This document shows, piece after piece, positions 9,894 to 17,819 of a stretch of DNA of 64,000 bases. Both the position numbers and the translations under genes were made by a program. Positions within the stretch are counted from its first letter, which is position 1; each line of letters begins with the position of its first letter. Location: positions 78,815 to 142,814 of the forward strand of contig NZ_JAAKZI010000006.1 in NCBI RefSeq assembly GCF_011045165.1, in the 5' to 3' direction. The stretch comes from Arthrobacter silviterrae. GTDB taxonomy: Bacteria > Actinomycetota > Actinomycetes > Actinomycetales > Micrococcaceae. The notes under the pieces are model-generated. The model saw only the letters and a program-made list of their open reading frames with translations, did not search any database and was not told where the DNA came from.

Positions 9894-10112
9894 CTACTTT
9901 TTCCGGCCCCGGACAAAGTAGGCGATGGGCCCGGCAAAATTAATGAACGACGCCGCCACCCAGGCTTTCTTGGGGCCGTTGACTTCCAGCGGCGTGCGCC
10001 GTGAGAGGTCATGCAGGGCCGCCAGTTGCAGCAGCAGCTGCAGCACGCCGGCCACAATGATGGCGCGCCGCTTCCCCGGGGCCAGGTCCTGCCACTTTTG
10101 CCTGCCGTCCAT
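9894..10112 (-). CDS. Small PLDc_N-type membrane protein
   Basis: This 72-aa protein has two hydrophobic stretches (about residues 17-37 and 50-66) and a basic tail ending RGRKK. The pattern KKAWVAASFINFAGPIAYF matches the phospholipase-D N-terminal (PLDc_N) family, which occurs alone or before cardiolipin synthase domains. No catalytic domain is present. A strong GGAGGGC SD precedes the ATG, and AGTCTA at 10162-10167 gives a minus-strand TAGACT -10 box. Function is unknown; a small membrane scaffold is one possibility. Confidence 0.7.
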   Translation of the reverse strand: MDGRQKWQDLAPGKRRAIIVAGVLQLLLQLAALHDLSRRTPLEVNGPKKAWVAASFINFAGPIAYFVRGRKK

Positions 10113-10184
10113 GGTGCCCTCCGTAGTGGCGTCCTGCCGTTGTTGTTTCCTGCCGATGTGCCCAGTCTAAGGCGCGGACTGTGG

Positions 10185-10988
10185 CTACAACCCCGTCCGT
10201 TCAAACACCCACGGCAGCTTCGTCATGGTCAGCCGGTGGCGCGCACCGTCCGGACCCGCCCCCGCAGCATCCGGGTAGTCCTCGTCCCCGGCCCACACCA
10301 CACCGGACGGGGCCCCAGGCGCGGCGACGCCGCCGTCGCCCGTTGCTGACGGCACGCCGGGAGACATGGCGGGCGGCAGCAGGTGGCTGTTGTAGGAAAA
10401 TGGGGTGGCGGCCGTGGCGGCCTCGAGTGCCTGGCCTACCGTGGCCCAGCCAGCCAACTGGTGCAGCGTCACCCAGGTGGGAGGCACCAGCTGCATCTCG
10501 CCGCGCGCATGCCTGGCAAGTGCCGCCGCCGGCGCAAGCCAGGCATGGTCGACATGCTCCCCCGGGTTCAGGCGGACCTGCGCGGACGGAGCCTCCGCGA
10601 GAAAGAACCAGGTGCGGTAACGGCGCGGCAGCCGCTGCATGGGAGTCCACTGGGACAGCGGCACCAAGCTGTCGCTGCGCAACAGCTGCCCCGTTTCCTC
10701 CAGGACCTCACGCAGCCCGGCCGTGCGCGCCGCCGCGTCCGCAGCCTGGATTGCGGACAGCCGGCCGCCGGGCAGCCGGCCGCCGGTCAGTGGCGTTCCG
10801 CCGGGCCCCTGACGATCCGCCGGATCCACCTTCCCGCCGGGAAACACCCATGCCCCTGCGAAGGAGCGGCTGGTGCCGGGCCGCTCCAGCATCAGCACCT
10901 CAAGGCCTGCGGCTCCGTCGCGCAGCAGCACCACAGTGCAGGCATCCTCCAGCGGCGCCAGCGGCGGCAGCGGTTCGCGTGTGTCCAT
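10185..10988 (-). CDS. Nudix hydrolase with split Nudix box (NUDT19-like)
   Basis: This is a 267-aa Nudix-fold hydrolase. The GG element (WVFPGGKVDPADR) is separated from the REVLEETG helix by an insertion of about 35 residues rich in glycine, a layout seen in the NUDT19/RP2-type CoA-diphosphatase branch. By family it should hydrolyse a nucleoside diphosphate linked to another moiety, possibly acyl-CoA. TAGGCT ends six bases upstream of the ATG, indicating a leaderless start. The C-terminal 60 residues are low in complexity and not clearly part of the fold. It is divergent from the TetR gene. Confidence 0.75.
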   Translation of the reverse strand: MDTREPLPPLAPLEDACTVVLLRDGAAGLEVLMLERPGTSRSFAGAWVFPGGKVDPADRQGPGGTPLTGGRLPGGRLSAIQAADAAARTAGLREVLEETGQLLRSDSLVPLSQWTPMQRLPRRYRTWFFLAEAPSAQVRLNPGEHVDHAWLAPAAALARHARGEMQLVPPTWVTLHQLAGWATVGQALEAATAATPFSYNSHLLPPAMSPGVPSATGDGGVAAPGAPSGVVWAGDEDYPDAAGAGPDGARHRLTMTKLPWVFERTGL

Positions 10989-10994
10989 GGGGCC

Positions 10995-11000
10995 AGCCTA
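10995..11000 (-). promoter_or_regulatory. -10 box of leaderless Nudix transcript
   Basis: On the minus strand TAGGCT is followed by six bases and the ATG at 10988. Confidence 0.5.
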
Positions 11001-11063
11001 CCCGCGCCGGGACTCACCGACGGGCCCCTCACGGCCAGGCAAAAGCCAGTCCGGAAATGGTTG

Positions 11064-11092
11064 TTGCCAACGACTATACACGCGAGTAGTCT
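11064..11092 (+). promoter_or_regulatory. TetR-gene promoter with overlapping palindromic operator
   Basis: A -35 TTGCCA (11064-11069), a 17-base spacer and a -10 TAGTCT (11087-11092) end seven bases before ATG 11100. An interrupted dyad at 11072-11091 (GACTA outer arms pairing with TAGTC) covers the spacer and most of the -10 box, where a bound TetR repressor would block polymerase. Confidence 0.65.
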
Positions 11093-11099
11093 GCTATTC

Positions 11100-11774
11100 A
11101 TGAGTACAGCACAGGAGGACCTGACCGGCCGGGCAAGGCTGCGAGACGCCGCCATTGAGGGCTTTGCCGCGCACGGCTTTGACGAATCGCTGCGCGCCAT
11201 TGCGGCCCGGGCGGGCGTCAGCGCGGGGCTGGTCCGCCACCACTTCGGTTCAAAGGAGGAACTGCGCGCCGAGTGCGACGCCACTGTCCTGGAACGTTAC
11301 CGCATCATGAAGGAGGACAGCATTAATGTGCCCGCCACGCGCGTGTTTGCCCAGCTGCCGTCCTCCCATGAGGGCGGGCTGCTGATGGTCTACATATTGC
11401 GCAGCGTCCAGGACGGCAGCGCGGCAGGGCGCACGTTCATCGAAAACATGGTGGCCGAGGCTGCGGCCTTCACGGCGGACGCCGTGGCGCGGGGCCTGGT
11501 GGTCCCCAGCCGCGATGAGGCCGCCCGGGCGCGCTACATGGTGCAGCAGTCGATCGGCAGCATGCTGGTGAACTTGGCCATGCGCCCCGACGTGCGCCTG
11601 GACGATTTCCCCGCTGTCATGGAGCAGTACATGGCCGAGACCATGCTCCCAACCCTGGAGCTGTACACAGAGGGCGTTTTCACCGACAGCAGCTACCTGG
11701 ACCAGTACCTGTCCTTCCGGGCCGCCAACACCAACCCGCCCGCGGGCCGCGCGGGAGAACCTTTAGCAAGGTAA
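11100..11774 (+). CDS. TetR-family transcriptional repressor
   Basis: This is a TetR-type repressor (224 aa). The HTH lies at about residues 10-55, with the typical RAIAARAGVSAGLVRHHFGSK pattern split by helix 3. The remaining helical part would bind a small-molecule inducer. The ATG at 11100 fits a leaderless transcript. It is followed after nine bases by an ABC exporter ATPase and its permease, so it very probably represses this efflux operon and itself through the dyad in its own promoter. The inducer is likely the exported compound; its identity is unknown. Confidence 0.85.
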   Translation: MSTAQEDLTGRARLRDAAIEGFAAHGFDESLRAIAARAGVSAGLVRHHFGSKEELRAECDATVLERYRIMKEDSINVPATRVFAQLPSSHEGGLLMVYILRSVQDGSAAGRTFIENMVAEAAAFTADAVARGLVVPSRDEAARARYMVQQSIGSMLVNLAMRPDVRLDDFPAVMEQYMAETMLPTLELYTEGVFTDSSYLDQYLSFRAANTNPPAGRAGEPLAR

Positions 11775-11783
11775 GGAAACACC

Positions 11784-12746
11784 ATGTCCCCAAACATTCC
11801 GGCCGTTGAGGTCACGGGACTGCGCAAGCGGTTCGGGACGACCACGGCATTGGCAGGCCTGGACCTGCAGGTTGAGCAGGGCACCGTTGCGGGCTTCCTG
11901 GGCCCCAACGGTTCAGGAAAGTCCACCACCATCCGCATCCTGCTCGGCCTGTTGCGGGCCGACGGGGGAAGCGCCACTCTCCTGGGCGGCGTTCCCTGGC
12001 GCGACGCCGTCGAGCTTCACCGGCGCATCGCGTACGTTCCGGGGGACGTCAGCCTGTGGCCCAACCTCACCGGCGGCCAGGCCATCGACATCCTCGCCCG
12101 GTTGCGCGGCGGCGTGGACACGGCCCAGCGCGACGAACTGCTGGCCCGGTTTGAGCTGGACCCGAGCAAGAAGGCTCGCAGCTATTCCAAGGGCAACCGG
12201 CAGAAGGTGGCGCTGGTGGCGGGCCTGGCCTCAAGCGCCGAGCTGCTGATCCTGGATGAGCCGACGTCGGGCCTGGACCCGCTCATGGAACAGGTGTTCA
12301 CCGACTGCATCAGGGAGGTCAAGGGGCAGGGCCGCAGCGTGCTGCTCTCCAGCCACATTTTCGCCGAAGTGGAAAAGCTCTGCGACACGGTGACGATCAT
12401 CCGGGACGGCCGGACGGTTGAGGCGGGCCGGCTGGACGAACTCCGCCACCTGCACCGCACCACCGTTTCGGTAACCCTTGACCGCGAAGCGACCGTACTG
12501 GCCGGCGTGCCCGGCATCAACGACCTTGCCGCGGACGGCAACAGGGCCACTTTCACCGTGGGCGAGGAAGCCCTGGGCGGCGTCCTGGCCGCCATCGCAG
12601 CCTACGCGCCGCGCACCCTGGTCTCCAGCCCGCCATCCCTTGAGGAACTGTTCCTGCGCCACTACGGCGCCGCCGGGGCCCCTGCCGCAGCGGGCAAGGG
12701 CTCCGGGACTGGCACGACGGCGGCGCAGACGGCGGGTGCGCGATGA
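11784..12746 (+). CDS. ABC transporter ATP-binding protein (DrrA-like exporter)
   Basis: This is the cytoplasmic ATPase of a two-gene exporter (320 aa). Walker A GPNGSGKST, the signature-like YSKGNRQKV typical of drug/antibiotic exporters, Walker B LLILDEPTSGLDP and the switch His in LLSSHIF are all visible. A C-terminal extension after residue about 215 resembles the DrrA-type accessory domain. The gene overlaps the next one by four bases (ATGA), so the two are translationally coupled. Family knowledge suggests export of an antibiotic or lipid-like compound. Confidence 0.9.
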   Translation: MSPNIPAVEVTGLRKRFGTTTALAGLDLQVEQGTVAGFLGPNGSGKSTTIRILLGLLRADGGSATLLGGVPWRDAVELHRRIAYVPGDVSLWPNLTGGQAIDILARLRGGVDTAQRDELLARFELDPSKKARSYSKGNRQKVALVAGLASSAELLILDEPTSGLDPLMEQVFTDCIREVKGQGRSVLLSSHIFAEVEKLCDTVTIIRDGRTVEAGRLDELRHLHRTTVSVTLDREATVLAGVPGINDLAADGNRATFTVGEEALGGVLAAIAAYAPRTLVSSPPSLEELFLRHYGAAGAPAAAGKGSGTGTTAAQTAGAR

Positions 12747-14380
12747 GCATCGCAGCCCCCCGCCTGCACGTTGCGGCGGCGCCGGCGGCCATGTCAACGC
12801 TGGCCGGCTTCGGCCTGTCCGTGAGGTTCATCCTGCGCCGCAACTGGCTGCGCCTGGTGATTTGGGCGGCTGTCCTGGCCATGATGATCCCCATCGTCTA
12901 CACGTCCCAGCAGGCCACCTTTCCCACCCAGGCGGCCCGCGACGCCTACGCCAATGTGGCCAACACCCCCGCCATTGCGGCCATGACGGGCCTGCCCTAT
13001 GCGGCCGGCAGCCTGGGCGGCATTCTGGTCATCAAGATTTGGATGACGCTCGCCGTCGCCCTGGGGTTTGCCTCCATCTTCCTGGTGACCCGCAACGGCC
13101 GCGCCGATGAGGAGGCAGGGCGCACCGAGCTGCTGCGCGGCTCCGCCCTGGGACGGCATGCCTTCAGCCTGGCCAACTACACCGTTGCCGGCAGCCTCAG
13201 CGTTGTGACAGGCCTGCTGATTTCACTGTTGGCCCTTTCGGACAAGCTGCCTGCGGCGGGGTCGTGGGTGCTGGGCGGCTCGGTCGCCGGCGTCGGGCTG
13301 GCGTTTGTGGGGGTCTCCGCGCTCTGCGGGCAGCTGGCTTCCACCAGCCGCGGCGCCAACTCCCTGGGCGTGGCGGTGCTTGCCGTGTTCTATCTCATCC
13401 GGGCCGTTGCCGACGTGGATGCCCATGACACCAACGTCACGGCACTGAGCTGGTTCTCGCCGATCGGCTGGGGGCAGAACATGCGTTCCTACGCCCAGGA
13501 CACGTGGTGGCCTTTCCTGGCACTGCTGGCCCTCGCCGCCGCCGCGTGCATCCTGGCCCTGCGCATTGAAACCCGCCGCGACTTGGGCATGGGATTGCTG
13601 CCGGCACGCCCGGGGCCGGCCCGTGCCACCGCGTTCCTGGCCTCCCCCCTGGGCCTGTCCCTGAGGCTGCAGCGGGCCACGCTCATTTCCTGGCTGTTCG
13701 GCGCCATTGTGGCCGGCCTGTTCTTTGGCAGCGTGGCGAAGGCCATGACCAGCGTCCTGGACCCGTCAAACACCGTTGCCAAGGCCTTCCTGGGCGGATC
13801 CCACGACATGCTCAACGGCATCCTGGGCACCTTCGTGCTGTTCACAGGCATGCTGGCTGGCGCGTTTGCCCTGCAGAGCCTCTCCGGCGCCCGCGCCGAG
13901 GAATCCGGCGGGCGGCTCGAATCCCAGCTCGCCGGATCGCTGGCGCGGACCCGGTGGCTCGGCGCCCACATCGCCGTGGCCGCGGCAGGCTCCGCACTGA
14001 TGCTGCTGCTGGGCGGCTGGCTCACGGGCGTCTCCTCCAACGGGGCGGCAAGCGGTTCCGCCATGGCATGGGCCGCGTTTGCCTACTGGCCCGCCGTGCT
14101 GCTGATGATGGGCGCCATGCTGTTCCTGCACGGGTTCCTGCCGCGGCAAAGCGTCAGCCTGAGCTGGGCAATTTACGGCGTTTCGGTGGTGGTGGCAATG
14201 TTCGGGCCCCTGTTTTCACTGTCCGAAAGCGCCATCAAGGCCACCCCGTTTGGGGCTGTTCCGAGGATGCCGGCCGTTGACTTTTCGCTGCCGCCCGTCC
14301 TGGTGCTGACGGCCATTGCCGTGGGCCTTGGGGCCCTGGGCGTTTGGCGATTCCGCACCCGCGACATCATCCCGGAGTAG
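12743..14380 (+). CDS. ABC exporter permease, polyketide-antibiotic type
   Basis: This is the membrane partner of the preceding ATPase (545 aa, about 12 TM segments in two halves). The two halves begin similarly: a hydrophilic start, a long first TM, then a loop with GRADEEAGRTELLRGSALGR in the first half and SGARAEESGGRLESQLAGS in the second, a repeat typical of the polyketide-antibiotic exporter permeases. The four-base overlap and the TetR gene upstream define the operon. The substrate is unknown. Confidence 0.85.
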   Translation: MSIAAPRLHVAAAPAAMSTLAGFGLSVRFILRRNWLRLVIWAAVLAMMIPIVYTSQQATFPTQAARDAYANVANTPAIAAMTGLPYAAGSLGGILVIKIWMTLAVALGFASIFLVTRNGRADEEAGRTELLRGSALGRHAFSLANYTVAGSLSVVTGLLISLLALSDKLPAAGSWVLGGSVAGVGLAFVGVSALCGQLASTSRGANSLGVAVLAVFYLIRAVADVDAHDTNVTALSWFSPIGWGQNMRSYAQDTWWPFLALLALAAAACILALRIETRRDLGMGLLPARPGPARATAFLASPLGLSLRLQRATLISWLFGAIVAGLFFGSVAKAMTSVLDPSNTVAKAFLGGSHDMLNGILGTFVLFTGMLAGAFALQSLSGARAEESGGRLESQLAGSLARTRWLGAHIAVAAAGSALMLLLGGWLTGVSSNGAASGSAMAWAAFAYWPAVLLMMGAMLFLHGFLPRQSVSLSWAIYGVSVVVAMFGPLFSLSESAIKATPFGAVPRMPAVDFSLPPVLVLTAIAVGLGALGVWRFRTRDIIPE

Positions 14381-14426
14381 CCTGAGAGAAGGAGTGAATC
14401 CAAGAAGAATCCGAAAGGGAGCAGTC

Positions 14427-14891
14427 GTGGAAGACGCAACGCTGGGCAAGGCACTGGAGATTGAACACCGGGACATTGACGGCGGCATCGAGGCGTATCT
14501 GGCCAGCCTGGGCGGCACGGCAGACCCTGCGCCGCTCCGGGCCGCGCTGGCCGGGCTGCGGCGGCACATCTACCTTGAAGAGCAGTTCCTGTTCCCGCCG
14601 CTGAAGGCCGCCGGGCTCATGGGTCCCATTTTCGTCATGCTGCGCGAGCACGGGGAACTCTGGCGTTCCATGGACGCCGTGGAAGCACTGCTGGCTGCGG
14701 CGGCAGACACAGCGGCAGTGCGGGATGCCTGCACGGGGCTGCTGGCATTGCTCGACGCCCACAATTCCAAGGAAGAGCCCATCATCTACACCCAGGCGGA
14801 CCAGCTCCTGGACGGAGCCGCCAGCACCGAGCTGCTGGACTTTCTCGAGGGCGGCACCACCCCGGACGGCTGGGTGGCCAGCGCCGCGTAG
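14427..14891 (+). CDS. Hemerythrin-like domain protein
   Basis: This 154-aa helical protein has the spaced His/Glu ligands of a di-iron hemerythrin fold: EHRDID near residue 12, RRHIYLEEQFLF, REHGELW and DAHNSKEEPIIY. Members bind O2 or NO, or repair iron clusters. GTG 14427 is chosen because AAGGGAG lies about seven bases upstream. It follows the exporter permease by 46 bases and might be cotranscribed, although no functional link is obvious. Iron binding is inferred from the ligand pattern only. Confidence 0.8.
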   Translation: MEDATLGKALEIEHRDIDGGIEAYLASLGGTADPAPLRAALAGLRRHIYLEEQFLFPPLKAAGLMGPIFVMLREHGELWRSMDAVEALLAAAADTAAVRDACTGLLALLDAHNSKEEPIIYTQADQLLDGAASTELLDFLEGGTTPDGWVASAA

Positions 14892-14934
14892 CCCCCCTCT
14901 GGCGCCACCGCGCGAATCGTGTGAAAGTGTCACC

Positions 14935-15675
14935 ATGGGAACCATGATTAGCTTCACCGCAGCCGGTGAAACCATCCAGGCCTATCAGGCCGAAGCTGTC
15001 GGGCCTCTGCGCGGCGCCGTGGTGGTCATCCACGAAATCTGGGGACTGACCGGGCACATCAAAAATGTGGCCGACAGGTTCGCCGCCGAGGGGTACCTGG
15101 CCCTGGCCCCTGACTTGATGGGGCTCGCCGGGCTGGATGCAACGTTGCTGGCCGAGCTGGGCGCGGACAGGAGCGATCCGGCCAAGCGGACGGCCGTCCA
15201 GCCCAAGATCAGGGCGGCCACCGGGCCCCTGCGCGACCCCGGAAAGGCCGCGCGAATCCAGGCGGGCGTCGCTGCCGCTTTCCACCACCTCGACGACGGC
15301 GTTGGGCAGGCCGTGAGAACCGCCGTCGTCGGTTACTGCTTTGGCGGAACATATGCGTTTGCGCTGGCGGTGTCCGAACCCGGGCTCGCGGCAGCAGTGC
15401 CGTTTTACGGCCAGGCGAACTACACCGTGGCGGAGCTGGCCGGGGTGAAGAGCCCCATTTTGGCGTTTTACGGCGAGGAGGACACTGCGCTGACGGACAC
15501 GCTGCCGGAATTGATTTCACGCATGCGTGAGGCCGGGGTGGATTTCCGGTACACGGTCTTTTCCGGTGCCGGGCACGCGTTTTTCAATGACAGCAACCCT
15601 GTTGCCTACCGGCCGGAAGCTGCCCGGATTGCCTGGACGGAGACGCTGGAGTTCCTCGCCGAGCAATTGGGGTGA
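14935..15675 (+). CDS. Dienelactone hydrolase-family protein
   Basis: This is an alpha/beta hydrolase of the DLH type (246 aa). The triad is visible as a nucleophilic Cys in GYCFGGTYA, an Asp in YGEEDTAL and a His in GAGHAFFN. The conserved Glu in VIHEIWGL also fits DLH. Classical members open dienelactones in chloroaromatic breakdown, but many genomic homologues act on other esters. No aromatic pathway gene is close, so the substrate is uncertain. ATG 14944 is an alternative start three codons in. Confidence 0.8.
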   Translation: MGTMISFTAAGETIQAYQAEAVGPLRGAVVVIHEIWGLTGHIKNVADRFAAEGYLALAPDLMGLAGLDATLLAELGADRSDPAKRTAVQPKIRAATGPLRDPGKAARIQAGVAAAFHHLDDGVGQAVRTAVVGYCFGGTYAFALAVSEPGLAAAVPFYGQANYTVAELAGVKSPILAFYGEEDTALTDTLPELISRMREAGVDFRYTVFSGAGHAFFNDSNPVAYRPEAARIAWTETLEFLAEQLG

Positions 15676-15709
15676 GCCACAGCCGGGACCCAGCTGGTGC
15701 AGACGCAAT

Positions 15710-17668
15710 TCAGTTGCCGGCTGCTGCCTGCAACATTTTCCGCGCGATCGGACCGGCCGTGACCGCCCCGAGGTCCCCGTCCTCCACAAACACCGCCACG
15801 GCCACGTCGCCCTGGGCCGCAATGACCCAGGAATGCGTGTGCGGCGGCGTCGCGGTGCCAAACTCCGCGGTGCCCGTCTTGCCTATGGCGGGGGCGCCCG
15901 GCAAGTCAGCGAGGACGCCCAGGTAGCCGTCGGTCACCACGGAACGCATCATGGTGCGCAGGCCGTCTGCTTCCTTGGCGGTCAACGCGGAGCCTCCCAC
16001 CTGGCCCGCCTTGCCGTCGTGGCCCTCAATCAGCTCGGGAACCACCACCGAACCCTTGACCACCGTGGCCATCATGGTGGCGAGGTCCAGCGGGGACACC
16101 AGCACCTTGCCCTGCCCGATCATGGAGGCGGCGTGCTCGGTGCCGGCTGAATCGCGCGGCACGGAACCGGTGAACGCGTCTATGCCAAGATTGTTGGTCA
16201 TGCCAATGCCCAGGGCACCGGCGGCGTCCGCCAGCTTGGCCTGGGACAATTTTTCAAATTGCGACACAAACGCCGTGTTGCAGGAGTGGGCAATGGCAAC
16301 TGTCATGGACACCTGGCCCGTGGCCTCCGCCGCATAACCGGGCGCGTTGAGGAATTTCTTGCCGTCCGCCGTGAATTCCGGCGTGCAGCTGAGCGTGGAG
16401 GCCGGCGTCATGCCTTCGCGGAACAGCCCCAGCGAGGTGGCGATTTTGAACGTGGAACCGGGCGCATACTGGCCAAGGAAGGCCGTGTTGTAGCCGTTGC
16501 TGTCGGGTCCGTTGGCGGCAGCCAGGATGGCGCCCGTGGAGGGCTTGATGACCACCACGGAGCTTGGCGTCTTGACGTCGGTGAGCGCACTTTCAGCATC
16601 AGTTTGCAGCTTTTGGACCAGCGTGGTCTTGACGTCCTTGCCGTCCACGGGGGCTGCGCTGAAGAGGATTTTCGCAGCTTGGCTGTTCGCGGCGGCGGGT
16701 GCCGGTGTACTCCCGTCCGTGGCCGTGGCAGTTGCCCCGGCGGAGGGCAGGGCGGCCGGCACGGCCTCCACGGTGACGCCCGGCGTTCCTTCCAACTGGG
16801 CACCCTGGGACGCCTGCAGGCCGCTGCCGCCCACTATTTCCCCGGCCACCACCTGGCCCTTGGAGTTGGCAATGTCCTCGGCCGTGGCCTGGTGCACGGA
16901 GCCCAGGATGGCCTGCGCAAAGGTGCGGGTGGGTGCCAGCGGCAGCGTCCCCGGCACGGCCAGGAACCCCTGGACCGCCTTCAGCTGCCCTGGCGGCAGT
17001 GCGGCGAAAGCGTCATCGCGCAGCGTGATTGCGTCCACAAAGGCCACGGGGCCGTAGGCCTTGACCTTGGCCACGTAGGCGGCCGGGTCAATGCCAACCA
17101 CGGCGGCCAGGGCTTTCGCACCCGCCTCGGCCTGCGCCTCGTCCAGGCCGTCCTTGTTGATCCCGACGGTTTGGACAGGCCGTTCCTTGACGATGGCCTG
17201 TCCGGCCGAGTCCAGGATGGAGGCCCGCTGCGGGTACGTGGTGGAGATCTTTAGGCCCTCGCCGGGCAGCAGCCTTGGCTCCACCATGGCCGGCGTCCAG
17301 GTGATGGTCCATCCCGTGCCGTTGCGCTTCATGTCCGCCCCGGTTGCATACGTCCACGGCTTGGCCTGCTTGGGGAGGGACCAGGAGTAGTTCAGCGACA
17401 CCCGGGCCGTGTCCTTCTCCCCCAGGGCCACTTGGGCAACGCTGACCTTGGGCCACACCGGGTCGATCCCCTTTGCCAGGGCGGCCAGCTCCTTTTGGAC
17501 CTCGGCGGCCGGCTTGTCAAACGCCACGGCACCGACGGTGTGGCTGGTCAGGGCGGCTGCAAGCGCTGTGGCCGCTGCCGTCCCGTCGTCCTTGGGCGGG
17601 GAGCATGCAACCACGGCCGACAGGACCAGGCCAAACGAAAGCGCAAGGGCGCAAGCGCGACGAATCAT
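15710..17668 (-). CDS. Class B penicillin-binding protein, lipoprotein-type (MecR1/PBP2a-like N-domain)
   Basis: This cell-wall transpeptidase is exported and probably lipid-anchored: a basic start and hydrophobic helix end in LSAVVACS, a lipobox. An NTF2-like N-domain (about residues 30-150) and a dimerisation domain precede the transpeptidase. The three active motifs are present: SxxK with Ser405 (GSTFK), SCN with Ser462 and KTG with Lys597. It would cross-link peptidoglycan and bind beta-lactams. ATG 17668 is preferred over TTG 17680 because GAGGA lies six to seven bases upstream (652 aa). A threonine/alanine-rich insertion near residues 310-335 is unusual but in frame. Confidence 0.9.
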   Translation of the reverse strand: MIRRACALALSFGLVLSAVVACSPPKDDGTAAATALAAALTSHTVGAVAFDKPAAEVQKELAALAKGIDPVWPKVSVAQVALGEKDTARVSLNYSWSLPKQAKPWTYATGADMKRNGTGWTITWTPAMVEPRLLPGEGLKISTTYPQRASILDSAGQAIVKERPVQTVGINKDGLDEAQAEAGAKALAAVVGIDPAAYVAKVKAYGPVAFVDAITLRDDAFAALPPGQLKAVQGFLAVPGTLPLAPTRTFAQAILGSVHQATAEDIANSKGQVVAGEIVGGSGLQASQGAQLEGTPGVTVEAVPAALPSAGATATATDGSTPAPAAANSQAAKILFSAAPVDGKDVKTTLVQKLQTDAESALTDVKTPSSVVVIKPSTGAILAAANGPDSNGYNTAFLGQYAPGSTFKIATSLGLFREGMTPASTLSCTPEFTADGKKFLNAPGYAAEATGQVSMTVAIAHSCNTAFVSQFEKLSQAKLADAAGALGIGMTNNLGIDAFTGSVPRDSAGTEHAASMIGQGKVLVSPLDLATMMATVVKGSVVVPELIEGHDGKAGQVGGSALTAKEADGLRTMMRSVVTDGYLGVLADLPGAPAIGKTGTAEFGTATPPHTHSWVIAAQGDVAVAVFVEDGDLGAVTAGPIARKMLQAAAGN

Positions 17669-17755
17669 GGATTTCCTCAAGGTAGATGTTTGACCAGCCT
17701 AGCCACTGTGCCTTGACAAGGCTGTCATCGACGCGGGGCGGGCACCAAACCGGCG

Positions 17756-17800
17756 GGTGCCGCCGTCGTGCCTTGGTTTTCAGGGCTCGACGGCGGCACC
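17756..17800. terminator. Inverted repeat, probable terminator of the GH84 gene
   Basis: Perfect 13-base arms GGTGCCGCCGTCG (17756-17768) and CGACGGCGGCACC (17788-17800) flank a 19-base loop containing TTTT. It lies 20 bases past the GH84 stop on the minus strand. A 14-base core, TGCCGCCGTCGTGC, recurs in the hairpin at 25732-25783. Confidence 0.65.
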
Positions 17801-17819
17801 GGCCGCGCGCTGGAGGGCG

